Assembly: GCA_965247385.1 (NCBI GenBank)
Contig: CBDFHG010000007.1
Coordinates: 434,001 to 498,000 of the forward strand
DNA: 64,000 nt
Source: Thermohalobaculum sp965247385
Lineage (GTDB): Bacteria > Pseudomonadota > Alphaproteobacteria > Rhodobacterales > Rhodobacteraceae
Reading direction: 5' to 3'
Below, piece by piece: positions 1 through 8,494 of this stretch (positions within the stretch are counted from its first letter, which is position 1; the number at the start of each line of letters is the position of its first letter). A model generated the notes under the pieces. It was not told the DNA's origin and made no database searches. It saw only the letters and a list, made by a program, of their open reading frames with translations. The position numbers and the translations under genes are program-made.

Positions 1-3000
1 GGCAGGTCGGCGCCCCCCGGCCCGGGCAGGGCGTAGGTCAGGGGCGCGGTGCCGCCGGTGGCCACCGGCAGGGTCACGTCGACCGCCGTGCCCAGGGTAT
101 AGCGCTGGTTGCCCACCGCCGCGCTCAGCGCCAGGGCGGCGGTGGCACTGCCGATCGCGCTCGCCGCGGTCGCGGGGCCCATATTCGGGGTGGTCGCGGT
201 GTCCGTCACGCTGTCGGCGGTAAGGGTCAGGGTGAAGGCTGTCGCTCGCGGGGTGATGCTGATGGTGTAGGTGGTGCTGGGGCCGCTGGCCGGGGTCACA
301 CTATTCACCACGAGGTCGCCGGACGCCACAATGCTGTTGGAAACGGAGAAATCATCCACCGCCAAACCGGTTACCGCCTCGGAGAAGGTAATGTTGTAAT
401 CCTGCGCCATGCCAATCACACCTTCGGCAATGGTGTCGAGGGTCACCATCGGCGGAGTGGTGTCCGCGGCAGGTGCTGCAAGAGTGGTTGCATCAATCTC
501 GTTAGAATTTGCACTTGTCCCGGCAGAATTTGTTGCTGTAACGACATACTTGTACGGTGTCTCAGGAGTCAGGCCAGTATCAGTGGCAGTCAATGCATTG
601 CCTGAAAACACTACTACATCAGCACCGCCATCAACAACTCTGGTCAGGGTATAACTGTCGGCATTATCCACTGCACCCCATGAGAGTGCTATGCTGTTAT
701 GAGTAGGTGTTCCTGCAGAAAGTACAGGTGGTTCAGGCACCGGTTCGCTCACGGTGACGGTGCGGGTCAGCTCGGCGACATTGCCGGCGGGGTCGGTCAC
801 GATGTAGGTGATGAGGTAGTCGCCTGGGGTGGTGGTGTCCACTACTATGCCATCTACCGTCATAGCGTCGGGTCCGGTAGTCGTCATCGCCGGAGTCTCG
901 TCCCGCGCCGCCCCACTAATGCCCGCATCTTCCGTTTCGGTGTATGTGCCGCCGTGGGCAACGGTAACTGGGCCGCCCACCAGAGTGATGGTCGGTGCCA
1001 CGGTGTCGATAGTCACTGTTCCGAGAGAATGTCTGAAATCAGGTGCCGTGTTCGCGGGGTCGGCAGTGTCCGTGACACCGCGAACATTAAATTGTGGCCC
1101 TGCATCGTTATCAGCAGCTGTGATGGTATAGGTCGCCATATATTGGTTGGCGACGTTGGTTACCGGCCGCAGATCTTGCGCAGAGCGTACTGATCCGTCA
1201 AAGTCAAAAAAGGCAGCATCCACAAGCGACGTGGCGGCAAGCGGTTCGTCGGAGTTCACGAACGCCGTGAGGGTGTCACCAACATTCAAATAGGTCGTAG
1301 TGTCCACGACTACACCACCAGTGTGTTCAAACCGGTCGAAGGTAATCATCGGCGGGGTGGTGTCCGCAGCCACGGCCGCGGCCACGGTGATGATTACCTG
1401 GTCGGTGGGTGTGCTTCCCAGCGCGGGAGTGCCAGTATCGGTGACGGTCAAGTCGAAGGTATAAATCCCTGCCTTGGGAGGCGTGAAGGTCGGGCGAACA
1501 ACGCGGTCATTGCTCAATACGACATCCGGGCCATCTGACTGCGACCAGAAATAAATCAGATCATCCTTGGCGGTTTCGCTGTCGCTGCTGCCGCTGCCGT
1601 CCAGGGTTACTGGACTGCCGACAACCTCATCAGGTTGATCGGGTCCCGCATCGGAAGTCGGCGCGGTGTTGGCTAGGGGTGCCGGGGCCACGGTGACGGT
1701 GCGGGTCAGATCGGCGACATTGCCGGCGGGGTCGGTCACGATGTAGGTGATGAGGTAGGCGCCTGGGGTGGTGGTGTCCACTACTATGCCATCTACCGTC
1801 ATAGCGTCGGGTCCGGTAGTCGTCATCGCCGGAGTCTCGTCCCGCCCCGCCCCACTAATGCCCGCATCTTCATCTTCGGTGTATGTGCCGCCGTGGGCAA
1901 CGGTAACTGGGCCGCCCACCAGAGTGATGGTCGGTGCCACGGTGTCGATAGTCACTGTTCCGAGAGAATGTCTGAAATCAGGTGCCGTGTTCGCGGGGTC
2001 GGCAGTGTCCGTGACACCGCGAACATTAAATTGTGGCCCTGCATCGTCATCAGCAGTTGTGATGGTATAGGTCGCCATATATTGGTTGGCGACGTTGGTT
2101 ACCGGCCGCAGATCTTGCGCAGAGCGTACTGATCCGTCAAAGTCAAAAAAGGCAGCATCCACAAGCGACGTGGCGGCAAGCGGTTCGTCGGAGTTCACGA
2201 ACGCCGTGAGGGTGTCACCAACATTCAAATAGGTCGTAGTGTCCACGACTACACCACCAGTGTGTTCAAACCGGTCGAAGGTAATCACCGGCGGAGTGGT
2301 GTCCGCAGCCACGGAGGCCGCATTCACGTCGAGCGGGAATTGCCGACTGAATTCTTTCAAACTCGCGGCGTCCTGGACACGGTAGGTCAGGGTGGATTGC
2401 TTAGCCGTGGTCGGCGTGCCCGTGAGCCTGCGGGTGGCCGCATCGAAGGACAACCCGTCGGGAAGACCGCCAAAGCTGGTCAGCCGGTAGATAAAGGTGG
2501 GGCTGGAACCGGTGCCGCCGGTGGCTACCGGCAGGGTCAGGGCGGTGATCGGCGTGCCAACCGTGTAGCTCTGGCCGGCCAGCGCGGCGGCAAACCCCAG
2601 CGCGGCGAAATCCGGGGGTGTGCAGACCGTTGCGCCACCTGTGCTCCCGCTCCCCTCGCATACCGTGACCTTGACGAAGATGATGGCGAAGCCACCACCC
2701 GCCGAGGAGTTCACCCTGTAGGTGAATGCAAAGCCGTCGCCTGCTTGACCCGCGCCCGCAAGCTTCGGTGTGCCCTTGAAGATGCGGGTGGTCGGATCAA
2801 AGCTAAACCCCAGTGATTCGAGTCCGGGGTTTCCGGTCACAGAGTAGATCAGGCCGCCGGTACCGCCGGTGGCTATCGGAAACTCGATGTTATCGGTGGC
2901 CACCCCAAACCGGAAATACAGGTTGATGGTTCTTATTTCGTCGGGTGTCGCACCGATTCCCACTGGCTGCGGGAACGACTGCGCTCCGGCTGGCGATGCC

Positions 3001-3077
3001 AGCCCGAGCAGCAGGCCGATCACCATTAGCGGGCCCAGCAGGAGGGCGGCGAGGCGACGGCGAGGGGCCGCCGGCAT
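1..3077 (-). CDS. Large secreted multi-domain Ig-like/FN3 protein (3' end outside window)
   Basis: About 1,025 codons are open from an ATG at 3077 to the left edge with no stop. A basic start, a hydrophobic core and an Ala-Gly-Ala site near residue 32 form a Sec signal peptide. Next come an Ig-like (He_PIG) module around residues 150-255; a module starting DTTPP plus a HYR-like module (257-463); a PKD-like module (467-564) containing GSGSSDSE; a near-identical second copy of the 257-463 block (570-776); a fibronectin type III domain (about 780-867); a bacterial Ig-like module with the TFSEAVTG signature; and another He_PIG-like module at the edge. This is the plan of a cell-surface or secreted adhesin-like protein; the ligand is unknown. 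The start is supported by GGGAGG nine bases upstream. The ATG overlaps the stop of a short upstream frame, and a C20 tract lies about 60 bases upstream. Frame and signal peptide are clear; function is inferred from domains only. Confidence 0.8.
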   Translation of the reverse strand, partial: MPAAPRRRLAALLLGPLMVIGLLLGLASPAGAQSFPQPVGIGATPDEIRTINLYFRFGVATDNIEFPIATGGTGGLIYSVTGNPGLESLGFSFDPTTRIFKGTPKLAGAGQAGDGFAFTYRVNSSAGGGFAIIFVKVTVCEGSGSTGGATVCTPPDFAALGFAAALAGQSYTVGTPITALTLPVATGGTGSSPTFIYRLTSFGGLPDGLSFDAATRRLTGTPTTAKQSTLTYRVQDAASLKEFSRQFPLDVNAASVAADTTPPVITFDRFEHTGGVVVDTTTYLNVGDTLTAFVNSDEPLAATSLVDAAFFDFDGSVRSAQDLRPVTNVANQYMATYTITTADDDAGPQFNVRGVTDTADPANTAPDFRHSLGTVTIDTVAPTITLVGGPVTVAHGGTYTEDEDAGISGAGRDETPAMTTTGPDAMTVDGIVVDTTTPGAYLITYIVTDPAGNVADLTRTVTVAPAPLANTAPTSDAGPDQPDEVVGSPVTLDGSGSSDSETAKDDLIYFWSQSDGPDVVLSNDRVVRPTFTPPKAGIYTFDLTVTDTGTPALGSTPTDQVIITVAAAVAADTTPPMITFDRFEHTGGVVVDTTTYLNVGDTLTAFVNSDEPLAATSLVDAAFFDFDGSVRSAQDLRPVTNVANQYMATYTITAADNDAGPQFNVRGVTDTADPANTAPDFRHSLGTVTIDTVAPTITLVGGPVTVAHGGTYTETEDAGISGAARDETPAMTTTGPDAMTVDGIVVDTTTPGDYLITYIVTDPAGNVAELTRTVTVSEPVPEPPVLSAGTPTHNSIALSWGAVDNADSYTLTRVVDGGADVVVFSGNALTATDTGLTPETPYKYVVTATNSAGTSANSNEIDATTLAAPAADTTPPMVTLDTIAEGVIGMAQDYNITFSEAVTGLAVDDFSVSNSIVASGDLVVNSVTPASGPSTTYTISITPRATAFTLTLTADSVTDTATTPNMGPATAASAIGSATAALALSAAVGNQRYTLGTAVDVTLPVATGGTAPLTYALPGPGGADL
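749..1368 (-). repeat. Direct repeat, second copy in the coding order
   Basis: This 620-bp stretch matches 1688-2307 almost base for base at a constant offset of 939 bp (313 codons). The reading frame is kept, so it duplicates a DTTPP module plus the following HYR-like module inside the surface protein gene. Only a few substitutions separate the copies, for example GDYLI here against GAYLI in the other copy. Confidence 0.9.
1688..2307 (-). repeat. Direct repeat, first copy in the coding order
   Basis: Partner of 749-1368, offset 939 bp. A PKD-like module lies between the two copies, so the duplicated unit is probably the whole 939-bp block and the distal partner of the PKD module was lost or replaced by a fibronectin type III domain. 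Confidence 0.9.
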
Positions 3078-3137
3078 CACGCCACGCCTCCCGCCCGGCG
3101 GGCCTGGCTGGGGCTGGAGTGAAGCCCGGTTAAATCT

Positions 3138-3157
3138 GGGGGGGGGGGGGGGGGGGG
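3138..3157. repeat. 20-base G/C homopolymer tract
   Basis: Twenty consecutive G on the plus strand read as C20 in the 5' region of the surface protein gene, about 60 bases before its start. A short frame beginning with ATG near 3232 runs through the tract as seven prolines and stops at 3077, overlapping the surface protein ATG by one base. Some changes in tract length would fuse that frame to the protein. The same layout is typical of phase-variable surface genes, but a run this long is also a frequent sequencing error. Confidence 0.85.
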
Positions 3158-3313
3158 CAAAACTGCGCCGCACCGGGACGCTGCGCTAAACTTGTGGCTC
3201 CGCGCTGAACGCAGGTCATTCTTGTTCATGAAAACGCCCCCTCGGCCGCTGGATAAGTGGGTCCATTGCAAGTGTCTCGAATCTGATAACCCGGTTTGGA
3301 ACCTGTATGCAAG

Positions 3314-3475
3314 GGGACTTATATAGTTGAGTGACCACAGTGCCAGTCCTCCTGCGTTTTGCCCCGGCGCTGATCCCGGATAATGGTTCAGGGATAGAAA
3401 TTCTAAGTTGCAGGGGTCGAGACGGGCTATATAACGGTCGAGGACGCTGAATGGTCACTCAACTATATAATTCCC
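3314..3475. mobile_element. 162-bp inverted-repeat element (MITE), IS1595-like ends
   Basis: The ends carry a perfect 19-bp inverted repeat, TTATATAGTTGAGTGACCA at 3319-3337 and its complement at 3452-3470, preceded on each side by GGGA plus one base. No protein is encoded. The termini share GGG, TTATATA and AGTG-CCA with the ends of the IS1595-family transposon at 5861-8578, so I infer a MITE mobilised by a transposase of that family. An exact 8-bp target duplication is not evident. Its right end overlaps the last codons of the retropepsin-like frame. Confidence 0.7.
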
Positions 3476-3702
3476 AATGTGAACTGGTCAACGGGTTTTG
3501 CGCCCGTTGCGCCGCTCATAAGCGTTTTTCCAGTAGGACTTAATCCACAGTCTTTAATAGCTTTCTCTGAGATACAAGTACTTGTTGCACCTGTATCAAT
3601 TAGAGCATTGAACATACGGAATTTTGGCGAAGCGTCCCCAAGTGCGGAGCCTTTAATTACAAACTCCGTATCTACAATCGCGACTTGGACAATTGGCCCC
3701 AA
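3463..3702 (-). pseudogene. Retropepsin-like aspartic protease, C-terminus lost
   Basis: The 79-residue product contains the pepsin-type active-site motif DTGAT at residues 36-40 in a hydrophobic context, ALIDTGATSTCIS, typical of bacterial retropepsin-like proteins of about 130-150 residues. The stop lies inside the inverted-repeat element at 3314-3475, so the second half, including the usual flap and C-terminal strands, is missing. It starts 14 bases after the preceding gene's stop and is the last gene of a three-gene operon. Activity is unlikely because bacterial retropepsins need the complete domain to dimerise. Base composition is clearly more AT-rich than the flanking genes. Confidence 0.6.
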
Positions 3703-3716
3703 CGGCTGTATCGTAG

Positions 3717-3980
3717 TTACCCGCTATGCACGGCATGAGAAAAGAACCCTAAATCTACAAGCGTTTTTGTTATTTGTTGGACAGAAAATAAATCATCATT
3801 GTATAGAAGAGATCCGGTTTTAAACGCATCCTCCCAGCTGCTATAGAACTCCACAACCTTACCATCGCGCATTAGTGCATATTTATTTGCATATATGCTC
3901 ATATATTGATCCATATTTTCAGATATAGCTTGAAAGTTCTTCTCAAGTTCCGCTCTTTTTTTAGTGCTTATTGGGCTCAT
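3717..3980 (-). CDS. Hypothetical 87-aa protein
   Basis: It starts at an ATG that overlaps the stop of the preceding gene by four bases, which implies translational coupling. The product begins MSPISTKKRAELEKNFQ, is rich in charged residues and aromatics, has no membrane segment, and has a tyrosine/methionine-rich middle (MDQYMSIYANKYALM). I do not recognise the family. It lies between a small basic protein and a truncated retropepsin-like protease in an AT-rich operon. A longer in-frame extension upstream exists but would overlap the whole preceding gene and is rejected. Confidence 0.6.
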   Translation of the reverse strand: MSPISTKKRAELEKNFQAISENMDQYMSIYANKYALMRDGKVVEFYSSWEDAFKTGSLLYNDDLFSVQQITKTLVDLGFFSHAVHSG

Positions 3981-4198
3981 TTTTCCCACCTCTTGGTTGC
4001 GGCTAAGGCGGCAATGGTGCTGCGTTCCTCTTTCGTCAATGACTCCGCACGAGCCTTCGCCCCCGCCCGACCGCTCTTGGCCTTGGCGGGCTGCTTGTAG
4101 CCCGTATCCTCGATTTCTCCTGTGGCGATCTTCGCGATCAGCACTGCATTGCCGATCACGTCCGCCGGGCGCTGTTGGCCCTGTGGTCCTTTCGGCAT
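3977..4198 (-). CDS. Small basic protein with a KGG-like Ala/Lys-rich tail
   Basis: The 73-residue product starts MPKGPQGQQRPADVIGNAV, then IATGEIEDTGYK, and ends in an Ala/Arg/Lys-rich segment SLTKEERSTIAALAATKRW. That tail resembles the short LTPEER...A...RW motif of many small alphaproteobacterial proteins of unknown function. GAGG lies five bases before the ATG and a plausible promoter lies at 4250-4279. It is the first gene of a three-gene operon. No function is assigned. Confidence 0.65.
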   Translation of the reverse strand: MPKGPQGQQRPADVIGNAVLIAKIATGEIEDTGYKQPAKAKSGRAGAKARAESLTKEERSTIAALAATKRWEK

Positions 4199-4249
4199 GG
4201 CACCTCTTCTTACCCTGTTTCATCGCTCTGACGGCGAATTCACACGCCG

Positions 4250-4279
4250 TGTATAGCACGTTTTTTGCCAGTGCGGCAA
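4250..4279 (-). promoter_or_regulatory. Putative sigma-70 promoter of the small operon
   Basis: On the minus strand TTGCCG (4274-4279) and TATACA (4250-4255) are separated by 18 bases, 52 bases before the first start codon. Nothing else upstream looks like a better match. Sequence-only prediction. Confidence 0.4.
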
Positions 4280-5852
4280 AAATGCGAAACGGGCGTGACC
4301 ATATTTCGCGGCCCGCCCGAACTCCCTTTATCCGACATTTCCCGGATGACTTCCAGGTTTGTGGAGGTCATACCCCCGTACCACCGTTGAGGGAACTGTA
4401 TTCCCTTTGCCGCCATCCGATGGCTTGATTTTGGAGATCAGCCCTCGGTTGGAAGGCCATTTGGCCGGATTTGCCGCCATTCAGACACACCCCTGCTGTC
4501 GTTTTCACCTCGCTGTCGATGCCCCCGGCCTACGCCGGGGCGGGTCCTGGTCGCAGATCATCAATCAGGCTCAAGATTTTCCGGAACAGTTCCCTCGCCG
4601 CCGCCACCTCGGCCAACTGGAACGTGACGTAGCGGCCATGGCTGACCACCTTGGCACCGATCTTTACCAACTTCTCCCGCAGCGTGGTCAGCGACCAGTG
4701 CTCGACCTCCTTCGGCAAAGCCAGCCTCCGCATGAAGGTGGCGAGATTGCAGGCGAGGGCGTGAAGCTGCAGCCGCACGGCGTTGTCGCGGAACCTGCGA
4801 CACGACAGCCGCGTCCATTTGATCGCGTTCTTGCCTTCCCTGATGTACTGCCCCGCTTTGCCCCGCTGATTGTAGAACAATGTCACCCGCTCGGCCGGTC
4901 GCGACAGGTTGGTGACGATGAACCCGACACGGGGAAACAGCGCGCCGGGGGGCCATTCGACTTTGGCCACCACCCGGCGCTTTTTGCTCCAGCTTTCGGC
5001 CCGATAGCTGAAGCTGGCGTAATCGCGCCGCACAGGGTTCGGCGGACGGCCAACGGGGCGTGTGAGCAGGGCCGCGATGCTTTCCAGAAGAACCTGGTTC
5101 TTCGGCAAACGGATCGCGTACAGGAAGCCCTCGTCTTCCACCAACTCGTACACCTGCGGCGAGGCGAAGGCGGCATCGGCGCGGAAGGAGCGCCGCAGCT
5201 TGCGGTCCCGGTATCGCTCGACGACCGGCTCCAGCACCTTGCGCCAGCCATCGGCGCTGTGAACGTTGCCGGGACGCAGCGCGCACCGTTCCATGGCGCC
5301 GAACTGGTTGAACAGGAACAGGGGATGATAACAGGTGCAGCCGAAGTGACCGTTGTCGGCCGTTCCTTCCTGGTCGCCATGGGTCGGGCTGACGCTGCTG
5401 TCCAGGTCGAGAACGATCTTCTTCGGCGGGCAACGGTCATGAACGCGGTCGATCCATTGGCCGGAAAGATCACCAGGCGCGGCGAGGTTTTCCTCGCTGG
5501 CCAGAACCTCCGTCTCGAAGCGCCCCATCTGGCTGGTAGATGCCGCCCGCCCCTTGATGGCATGACCACCAACAATCCAACGCATGGCGGGATCACGGCC
5601 CAGACGGTCGGCGTCGTTCACGTCGTCGCCGCCACCAGGACGGCCAAAAACGGACTGGCGGAACTGCCCGACCATGCCATGCCGCCCGTTCTTGCCGGCA
5701 CGACTGTCGGCAACAACATCGCCAGCCATCTCAGTAAGTGCAACGGAGGCATCAAGCTCTCGGCAAGCAAGCAAACCGGCGTCAGTAGTGACCCTGGACC
5801 CGTGCAACTCAAGCTTGAGTCGACGGTCAAAATACAGCCCTGGAACCCCATC

Positions 5853-5860
5853 TTTCGATG
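5853..5860. repeat. 8-bp target site duplication, left copy (right copy 8579-8586)
   Basis: TTTCGATG is present immediately outside both inverted ends of the IS1595-family transposon. Removing one copy together with the element restores the interrupted reading frame, which confirms it as a true target duplication. Confidence 0.9.
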
Positions 5861-5892
5861 GGGGTTATATACAATAGTGCCCACGTTGCCGG

Positions 5893-6060
5893 TTAATCGT
5901 CCGGCTCGCGGCGCTCCGCACCGCCTTTGAGAACCGCAGTCGCCAACCTTTCAGGCGTCGTTGGAATGCTAACATCGGTTTCCATTTCTGCCTTCGTCGG
6001 ATGGTAATCGGGATTGGCGAGCTTTCCCTTCAACGTCATATCTTCCGCAATTTTCGTCAT
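5893..6060 (-). CDS. Small transposon cargo protein, 55 aa
   Basis: An ATG at 6060 is preceded at eight bases by a strong GGAGGG ribosome-binding site and follows the HNH gene stop by 16 bases, so it is very likely the third cargo gene of the methylase-HNH unit. The product starts MTKIAEDMTLKGKLANPDYH and ends in an acidic/basic tail ERREPDD. It is hydrophilic with no membrane segment or cysteines. I do not recognise the family. Its position suggests a controller, inhibitor or accessory of the nuclease-methylase pair, but nothing in the sequence proves that. It terminates close to the left inverted end. Confidence 0.6.
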   Translation of the reverse strand: MTKIAEDMTLKGKLANPDYHPTKAEMETDVSIPTTPERLATAVLKGGAERREPDD

Positions 6061-6076
6061 GGTTTTTTCCCTCCGT

Positions 6077-6646
6077 TTACGGGTTCCCAGGTTTTTGTTT
6101 GAGCCAATCTAAAGCCTTGCGCTGATCATCGTTCGATGCCCTTCGTATCTGTGCCTTAAGCAGGCTCCAGCTTGGCGGCTCTTGGCTGGTGTTTTTGGCT
6201 CCTTGATTGCAGGCACTGCACAAGGCCCGCAGATTGCTCAAAGTGTCAACGCCGCCATGGCTCTTGTCCACGATATGGCCCACATGCAGGCGCACTGGCC
6301 GTCCGGTGCGGTCGTCAGGATCACCCGCAATTGCGCCACACATCTGGCAGAGAAAGTTGTTGCGCTCCAATACCTGAACACGCAACGAGCCGCTGATATT
6401 GCGTGAGAACTTTAGCGGCGGCTTGCTCGGTGGCCATGTCACGAGTCGATATTTCCCTGGTTTGAGGTCGGTCGAATCGTGATGCGATTGAATCGGCCAG
6501 CCCTCCTCATCACGCAGTTCCCGCAGTCGGCGCGAATACTGCACTTGCCCGCCACTGGCACCTTGTATTTCCTCCGTTCTCACGATTTGTCCAATGTGAT
6601 CGAGGAGAAACGCGCGGATTCCGTTCTTGCCGGTCAGCCCAGACAT
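6077..6646 (-). CDS. HNH endonuclease, transposon cargo
   Basis: The 189-residue protein has a zinc-binding HNH fold in its C-terminal half: CQMC at residues 100-103, HVGHIVDKSHGG from 121, then NLRALCSACN around 138-147 with the second Cys pair. The N-terminal half is a winged-helix-like region that may bind DNA. I chose the ATG at 6646 (MSGLTGKNGIRA); an upstream in-frame ATG at 6712 would lie deep inside the methylase gene. The start overlaps the 3' end of the methylase gene by 13 bases. Together they look like a compact restriction-modification pair. The HNH frame is intact although the methylase is not, so the nuclease is probably inactive, silent or dependent on another methylase. Confidence 0.75.
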   Translation of the reverse strand: MSGLTGKNGIRAFLLDHIGQIVRTEEIQGASGGQVQYSRRLRELRDEEGWPIQSHHDSTDLKPGKYRLVTWPPSKPPLKFSRNISGSLRVQVLERNNFLCQMCGAIAGDPDDRTGRPVRLHVGHIVDKSHGGVDTLSNLRALCSACNQGAKNTSQEPPSWSLLKAQIRRASNDDQRKALDWLKQKPGNP

Positions 6647-7548
6647 TTTGCCAACACCTGCCCGACCGAAGCAGCCAAGGGAGGCGGCAGGGCGTTGCCG
6701 ATCTGACGACATTGCTGCGTCTTGCCGCCGACAAAGGTCCAGTCATCGGGAAAGCCTTGAATCCGCGCGACCATGCGGGCCGTAAGTCGCGGTTTTCCGC
6801 CAAAACGGGGGGGCGGGGGGGTGATTTGCTATACCGCCGCCGTCCACTCCTATTTCGGCCCATTCGCGCCGCGCACGGGTGGGGCCGAGGTCGGGGCCAC
6901 CGTGTTTTTTCGAGCCGCCGACGATGGTTGGTGCTGGGAGCGATGCTTGTGCTGCCCACGTCTTTGCGTTGTGCCAGCCGCCCTCGGCCATCAGGTCGCC
7001 AATGGCGTCACCGTCTGGAAAGGCCATTGCAGCTGTCTGGTCTCGCCCCTGCGCAGCGCGATTAGGAACACTCGGCTGCGATTCTGCGGTACGCCAAACT
7101 TGACCGCGTTCAATAATGCCCAATGTGGCTGGAAGCCGAGCCTGTGCAGGGTTGCGTCAATGCTCTCGCGCATGGGCGCAAACTTGGCAGTCAACAGCCC
7201 GCGCACGTTTTCGATCAAGACGGCGCGAGGGCGTGCGCGCTCGACAATACGCAGCATTTGGGGAAATAGATCGCGCTCGTCGTCGCTGCCGCGTTGTTGC
7301 CCTGCCAAAGAATATGGCGGGCAAGGCAACCCGCCCTATAGCAAATCGACTTGCGGCCAGACGGACAGGTCGAATTGCCGTAAATCGGCCTCGACGGCGT
7401 TCCACGCTGGACGGTTGCGGCGTAACGTCATGCAGGCATGCAGATCATTGTCAATCAGCAGCGTTGGGTGGAAGCCCGCATGTTCAAGGCCGAGCGAAGT
7501 CCCGCCAGCACCGGCGCAAAGCTCAATACTCGACAGCATCCTGGACAC
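6634..7548 (-). pseudogene. DNA (cytosine-5) methyltransferase, disrupted
   Basis: Motif I (ELCAGAGGTSLGLEHAGF) and motif IV (GGLPCPPYSLAG with the catalytic Cys) mark a C5-methylase that would convert cytosine to 5-methylcytosine at a specific site. An in-frame TAG at 7336-7338 precedes the motif IV glycines. Near 7000 the frame shifts before DLMAEGGW and PTIVGGSKKHGGPDLGPTR, and at a pair of seven-base C runs near 6807 it shifts back into RLTARMVARIQGFPDDW and IGNALPPPLA, motifs IX-X. The first and last segments are in the same frame, so the two shifts compensate. Expected length is about 304 residues. It overlaps the transposase end by 26 bases and the HNH start by 13. Three lesions make this a pseudogene unless base calls are wrong. 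Confidence 0.8.
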
Positions 7549-8494
7549 CGATCAAATCATTGTAACGCAACTGCTTTCCGATCATGCCTTCAACCATATG
7601 ACCCATCTGATCGGCGGTATCAGATTCACGGTCATTGTGGCGACCCGCGAACTCACCGACATAGCGGCCAAGGTGCTTGCTGCTCATGTGGTGGCAGGTG
7701 CCGTGATAGCCGCGCTTGAGCATCGACCAGAAGGATTCGATCCCGTTGGTGTGGGCCATGCCGTTCACATACTCGCCGACACTGTGCTTGACGGTCTCAT
7801 GCTCGAACGCCATCCCCCGATACCCGCCGTGATCGTCCGTGTAGACTGTCGCTCCATCGGCAGCGTGACCGCCGACAAACCCCTGAAGTGTCCTGGCGTC
7901 CGTCCCGCTTGCCACAGTGGCACTCACGCGGTTGGTTTCGCGGTCCTTGGCTCCGATAACGATCGACTTGCCGACACCACCCCTGCCAGCGCGAAGCTTC
8001 TTGTCGGCGTGCTTGTTCTTTTCCTTGCCGCCGATGTAAGTCTCATCGACCTCGACCGGGCCGGAGAACAAGCTTTCGCTGCCATTTTTCCAAACGTTAC
8101 GCATCCTATGCGCCAAGTGCCATGCTGATTTCTGGGTGATATCAAGGTCGCGATGCAGCTTCATGCTGGATACGCCCTTAAGGCTTGTGGCCAGCAGATA
8201 AATAGACATGGCCCAAATCTGATAGCCCAAGTTTGAACTCTGCATGCATGTGCCAACCTTAACGCTAAATCGCTTGCGACATTCGCGCTCGCGGCATCTA
8301 TACGGCATGGTTGCATGCGCCGCGCCGGATTGAATGTTGGTCGAGCCGCAATGCGGACAGTGTGGCCCGTTTGGCCAACGGCGTCTTGTGAACCATGCCT
8401 CCGCCGTCGCATCGTCCGGAAACATCTTCGTCATTTGAACGAGGGAAACTCCCTTGCGGTGGCTCTTTCCGGGGGCTTTCGTTGATTTTGACAT
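7523..8494 (-). CDS. IS1595-family transposase
   Basis: The 323-residue protein starts with a zinc ribbon, CPHC at 46-49 and C67/C72, followed by a DDE-type catalytic core: VEVDETYIGG (D150), VYTDDHGGYRG (D220/221) and TNGIESFWSMLKRGYHG (N250, E253). This is the ISPna2-like pattern of IS1595. Among three tandem ATG codons the last (8494) is chosen because AGGAG lies six bases before it. A frame open further upstream to 8605 belongs to the interrupted IS1380 gene. The gene is intact, so the transposon may still be mobile. It overlaps the methylase start, suggesting one transcript. Confidence 0.85.
   Translation of the reverse strand: MSKSTKAPGKSHRKGVSLVQMTKMFPDDATAEAWFTRRRWPNGPHCPHCGSTNIQSGAAHATMPYRCRERECRKRFSVKVGTCMQSSNLGYQIWAMSIYLLATSLKGVSSMKLHRDLDITQKSAWHLAHRMRNVWKNGSESLFSGPVEVDETYIGGKEKNKHADKKLRAGRGGVGKSIVIGAKDRETNRVSATVASGTDARTLQGFVGGHAADGATVYTDDHGGYRGMAFEHETVKHSVGEYVNGMAHTNGIESFWSMLKRGYHGTCHHMSSKHLGRYVGEFAGRHNDRESDTADQMGHMVEGMIGKQLRYNDLIGVQDAVEY

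Noticed and set aside
6077..6712. A longer HNH protein starting at 6712
   Set aside because: The extra N-terminal residues come from the methylase C-terminal coding region in another frame; the ATG at 6646 with a 13-base overlap is more natural.
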